From positions 2,815,140 through 2,852,639 of the forward strand of contig CM022669.1 in assembly GCA_012295275.1 (NCBI GenBank): a DNA stretch of 37,500 nucleotides, given 5' to 3'. The DNA comes from Chrysomallon squamiferum (lineage: Eukaryota; Mollusca; Gastropoda; Neomphalida; Peltospiridae). Below are positions 35,151 to 37,500 of this stretch, one piece after another; the first letter of the stretch is position 1, and every line of letters starts with the position of its first letter. The position numbers and the translations under genes were made by a program. The notes under the pieces were generated by a model that did not search any database, was not told the origin of the DNA, and worked only from the letters and a program-made list of their open reading frames with translations.

Positions 35151-35689
35151 TCTATTTAGGGGCATCTCCGTTTAAACACGGATATCTTGAATAGTACGTG
35201 TAAGAAGAAGAGAGTGAGAGAGAGAAAAAATAATCGTTAATGTCATGTTCATTCACAGCAATGACTAGGCAACTCAGGCAAATAGAAATGCCATTAAATG
35301 TCCCCCAAGTCAAGAATCGATCACATTTCTTCCACAATAACCATAATCTCAATTCCCGGTCCGTGATTCCAAAAGAGACGGTGTAATTTTGAAGCCCTCT
35401 GCAAATACACCTCATCAAAAAGGAGAAAGTGATGACGTGTGGTGCAGGCTTGGCTTTATGTGTAAGATAAAGTATAGACTGCTAACTGACAATCAGTGCG
35501 CTGCAGCCGTGCCCTTTGGCTGCCGGTCTACTTCATTAGGAATACTCCAACAGACAACATGTTCTGAAGAACGGGATACTTCTCTGTAACAACCACTTTC
35601 AAAACTGAAGCTGTCCTGTCGCAACCAACCACGGAATGTAGAGAGCAAACTACGCCAATTCTTTAAAAAACAAACTATTCATAGTTCAA

Positions 35690-36055
35690 ACAATAATTCG
35701 TAATAAAACCAGACTATGAAACCAAATTTCGTGAAGGTTTAGCCGTAGTTCTGTATAAAATAAATTTCGCTAAGTTTGAATGCCAAATATGTAAAACCGA
35801 ATTATGCAAAACGTGAACGCAAACATTTTATAACATCAAATCACGCAAAGTCTGAACGCCAAATCTTCATAAAATCCCACCGTAAAATTTGAACGCTAAA
35901 TCTTTCTAAAATCGAACGATGCAAGTTACTTATAAAATCGAATTATTTAAAACATGAACGTCAGTTGTTTATAAAATCGAACTGTGCAAAGCTTGAATGC
36001 CAATTCTTTACAAAAGCAAGGCCTTCAACTTTATAAAACGAATATGTAAATAATC
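35690..36055. repeat. Degenerate ~38-bp minisatellite, about 8-9 units
   Basis: Units begin TATAAAATCGAAT or a variant, continue with a TGCAAAACTTGAACG-like centre and end in a CCAAATCTT-like segment. Clear starts include those near 35754, 35792, 35829, 35868 and later copies. Divergence is high and some units are shortened. It ends about 35 bases before a 45-base A run. Confidence 0.7.
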
Positions 36056-36088
36056 TAGAATTATGCTAGTTCCTTCTTTTCTTCGTTA

Positions 36089-36091
<3 letters not shown>

Positions 36092-36136
<45 letters not shown>
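36092..36136. repeat. Uninterrupted 45-base poly(A) tract
   Basis: Forty-five consecutive A residues. It could be a retroposon tail, but no body is recognised upstream except the decayed 38-bp repeat. Its length is assembly-sensitive. Confidence 0.9.
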
Positions 36137-36139
<3 letters not shown>

Positions 36140-36402
36140 AAGTAGCCTTATAAAATCCTACGTTTAAATGATCTAGCTAGAGTGATCCCAGTTCTTTCTA
36201 AAAACAAAGCAAAAGGATACTTCAAGGATACTTTGTATATTATTAAAAAAGCAACATTTTATTTTGAGTAAAAAAATCCATTCAATAATTTGCAATGTAT
36301 TTAAATAGTTTGTGTTTCTTTCTGTTCACTTTGTCACAAAATTATATTTTTATTTACTATTTATAAGCAGTTATTATTTCATTTAATCGTTGAAATTAAA
36401 TA

Positions 36403-36794
36403 CAGTGGTACCTCCAACTTACGAGTTTTCCGAGTTACGAGCTGCCGCCCGGTCGATTTTTCTTTCAGCTGCGAGCCAAAATCCGAGTTACGAGCTAGAT
36501 GGCGCATCGAACAACACAACATCCGTCCAGCATCCCGCATCTTACTCGTTTGCTTCACGTGCTTACCTAGCCGTGGCAATATCTCTGTTATGCTCGCGTT
36601 TTGTGCAGTATTTTGCCAAATTTCAATGGATCCTAAGAAAGTGAGTGCAAAAGACAGTGCTGAGAAGAAGAAGCGGATGATGTCCTTTGAATTAAAGCAT
36701 GAAATCATAGAAAAACATGAGCGAGGTGTGCTTGTAGTCAACTTGGCTAGGCAGTACGAGCGTAGTACTTTTATGATATGTACCATACTGAAGA
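36403..36794 (+). mobile_element. 5' fragment of a Tigger/pogo-type DNA transposon
   Basis: A TA dinucleotide (36401-36402) is followed by CAGTGGTACCTCCAACTTAC, the terminal inverted-repeat style of Tigger elements, which target TA. Subterminal CGAGTTACGAGCT repeats lie at 36431-36443 and 36484-36496. The transposase reading frame begins at 36626. No matching 3' inverted repeat (ending GGTACCACTG) occurs before the window end. Homology appears to stop near 36794, where a minisatellite begins, so the element is truncated. Confidence 0.8.
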
Positions 36795-36814
36795 AATCAA
36801 CACATCCACCTTAA
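36626..36814 (+). pseudogene. Truncated Tigger transposase N-terminus
   Basis: Sixty-two codons from ATG. The start MDPKKVSAKDSAEKKKRMMS leads into a helix-turn-helix of the CENP-B/pogo type (FELKHEIIEKHERGV, LARQYERSTFMICTILKK). Intact elements encode several hundred residues, including a second HTH and the DDE catalytic domain, none of which is here. After ILKK the frame reads STHPP and stops; these last codons come from the minisatellite. Not functional as a transposase. Confidence 0.85.
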
Positions 36815-37345
36815 TGCAACTAGCACAAATACATCCAATTAAATAAAACTAAAATAAACATATCCACATTAAATGAAACTAACAGATATATCCACATTAA
36901 AAGAAAACTAACAGATATATCTACATTAAAGAAAACTAACAGATATATCCACATTAAAGGAAACTAACAAATATATCCACATTAAATGAAACTAACAGAT
37001 ATATCCACATTAAAGAAAACTAACAGATATATCCACATTAAACGAAACTAACAGATATATCCACATTAAAGGAAAATAACAAATATATCCACATTAAATG
37101 AAACTAACAGATATATCCACATTAAACGAAACTAACAGATATATCCACATTAAACGAAACTAACAGATATATCCACATTAAAGGAAAATAACACGAACAT
37201 ATCCACATTAAATGAAATTATAATAAATATATCCTATTTAAATGAAACTAATAAAATAAATAAACATTAAAAGAAACTGACATGAAATATCCAATTACGT
37301 CAAACTGATATAAATATGTCTACATTAAATGACACATGGACAAGC
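36795..37345. repeat. ~28-bp minisatellite, about 19 units
   Basis: The consensus unit is ATATATCCACATTAAA followed by NGAAACTAACAG. Central units (about 36870-37190) differ at only a few positions; the outer units on both sides are more diverged, which is typical of a locally homogenised array. The left edge abuts the transposase fragment. No unique spacers separate the units, so this is not a CRISPR array. Confidence 0.92.
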
Positions 37346-37500
37346 TTTGTCTAAGACCTGGTTTTGAAGGAAATATTTTAAAAATTGATATTTTTGGTGA
37401 TCAGGATTGAATTTGATCCCAGTTTATATCGATGCTTGTGATGCTGCTTACAAACTGTCAGTGTTGCATGTAGAAGAATTAGATATAGAAATAATATAAC
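37346..37500. other. Unassigned window end
   Basis: About 150 bases of non-repetitive sequence after the minisatellite. No gene or transposon end is recognised. Confidence 0.4.

Noticed and set aside
36379-36786. 135-aa minus-strand open frame
   Set aside because: Reverse strand of the Tigger terminus and transposase; no independent family signal.
36795-37345. Regular ~28-base repeats that could suggest a CRISPR array
   Set aside because: Units are directly abutting with no unique spacers, in a eukaryotic sequence. It is a minisatellite.

Overview
This is an animal nuclear DNA window: very AT-rich, with long introns, GT-AG splice sites and many microsatellites. It holds four protein-coding genes and one transposon remnant. 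The family content and genome texture (A-runs, AAT/AAAT and CA/GA microsatellites, a Tigger-type DNA transposon, a tRNA-like SINE) suggest a lophotrochozoan, most likely a mollusc and possibly a cephalopod. That placement is inference; no marker here is diagnostic.

Layout. (1) 1-1363: AT-rich flank, probably containing the POLI 3' UTR. (2) 1364-8289, minus strand: complete coding region of a Y-family translesion polymerase, DNA polymerase iota (9 coding exons, 877 aa). Its introns carry an exact-period 78-bp tandem repeat, a tRNA-like SINE and many A-rich tracts. (3) 8290-9583: head-to-head intergenic region. (4) 9584-10973, plus strand: a FAM174-family single-pass membrane protein (2 exons, 191 aa). 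(5) 10974-15568: 4.6-kb convergent region, presumably 3' UTRs. (6) 15569-20384, minus strand: ribosomal protein uL4/RPL4 (9 exons, 400 aa) with a 5' TOP start. Its introns host four copies of the box C/D snoRNA U18 (SNORD18), three of them in one intron. (7) 20385-21219: head-to-head promoter interval. (8) 21220-30028, plus strand: complete gamma-tubulin complex component 4, TUBGCP4 (16 exons, 668 aa). (9) 30029-36402: gene-poor region with microsatellites, diffuse trinucleotide repeats, a degenerate ~38-bp minisatellite and a 45-base A tract. (10) 36403-36794: 5' end of a Tigger/pogo element (terminal repeat plus the N-terminus of its transposase), cut off by a ~28-bp minisatellite of about 19 units.

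The genes are housekeeping (translesion synthesis, membrane biology, ribosome, microtubule nucleation) and form no operon-like system. The functional link visible in the DNA is RPL4 with U18: the gene encodes a ribosomal protein and also the guide RNA for 2'-O-methylation of the large rRNA. I reconstructed every exon by hand from splice consensus and reading-frame continuity. All four coding regions join in frame from ATG to stop, which is strong internal support. Terminal exons and UTRs remain uncertain without transcripts.
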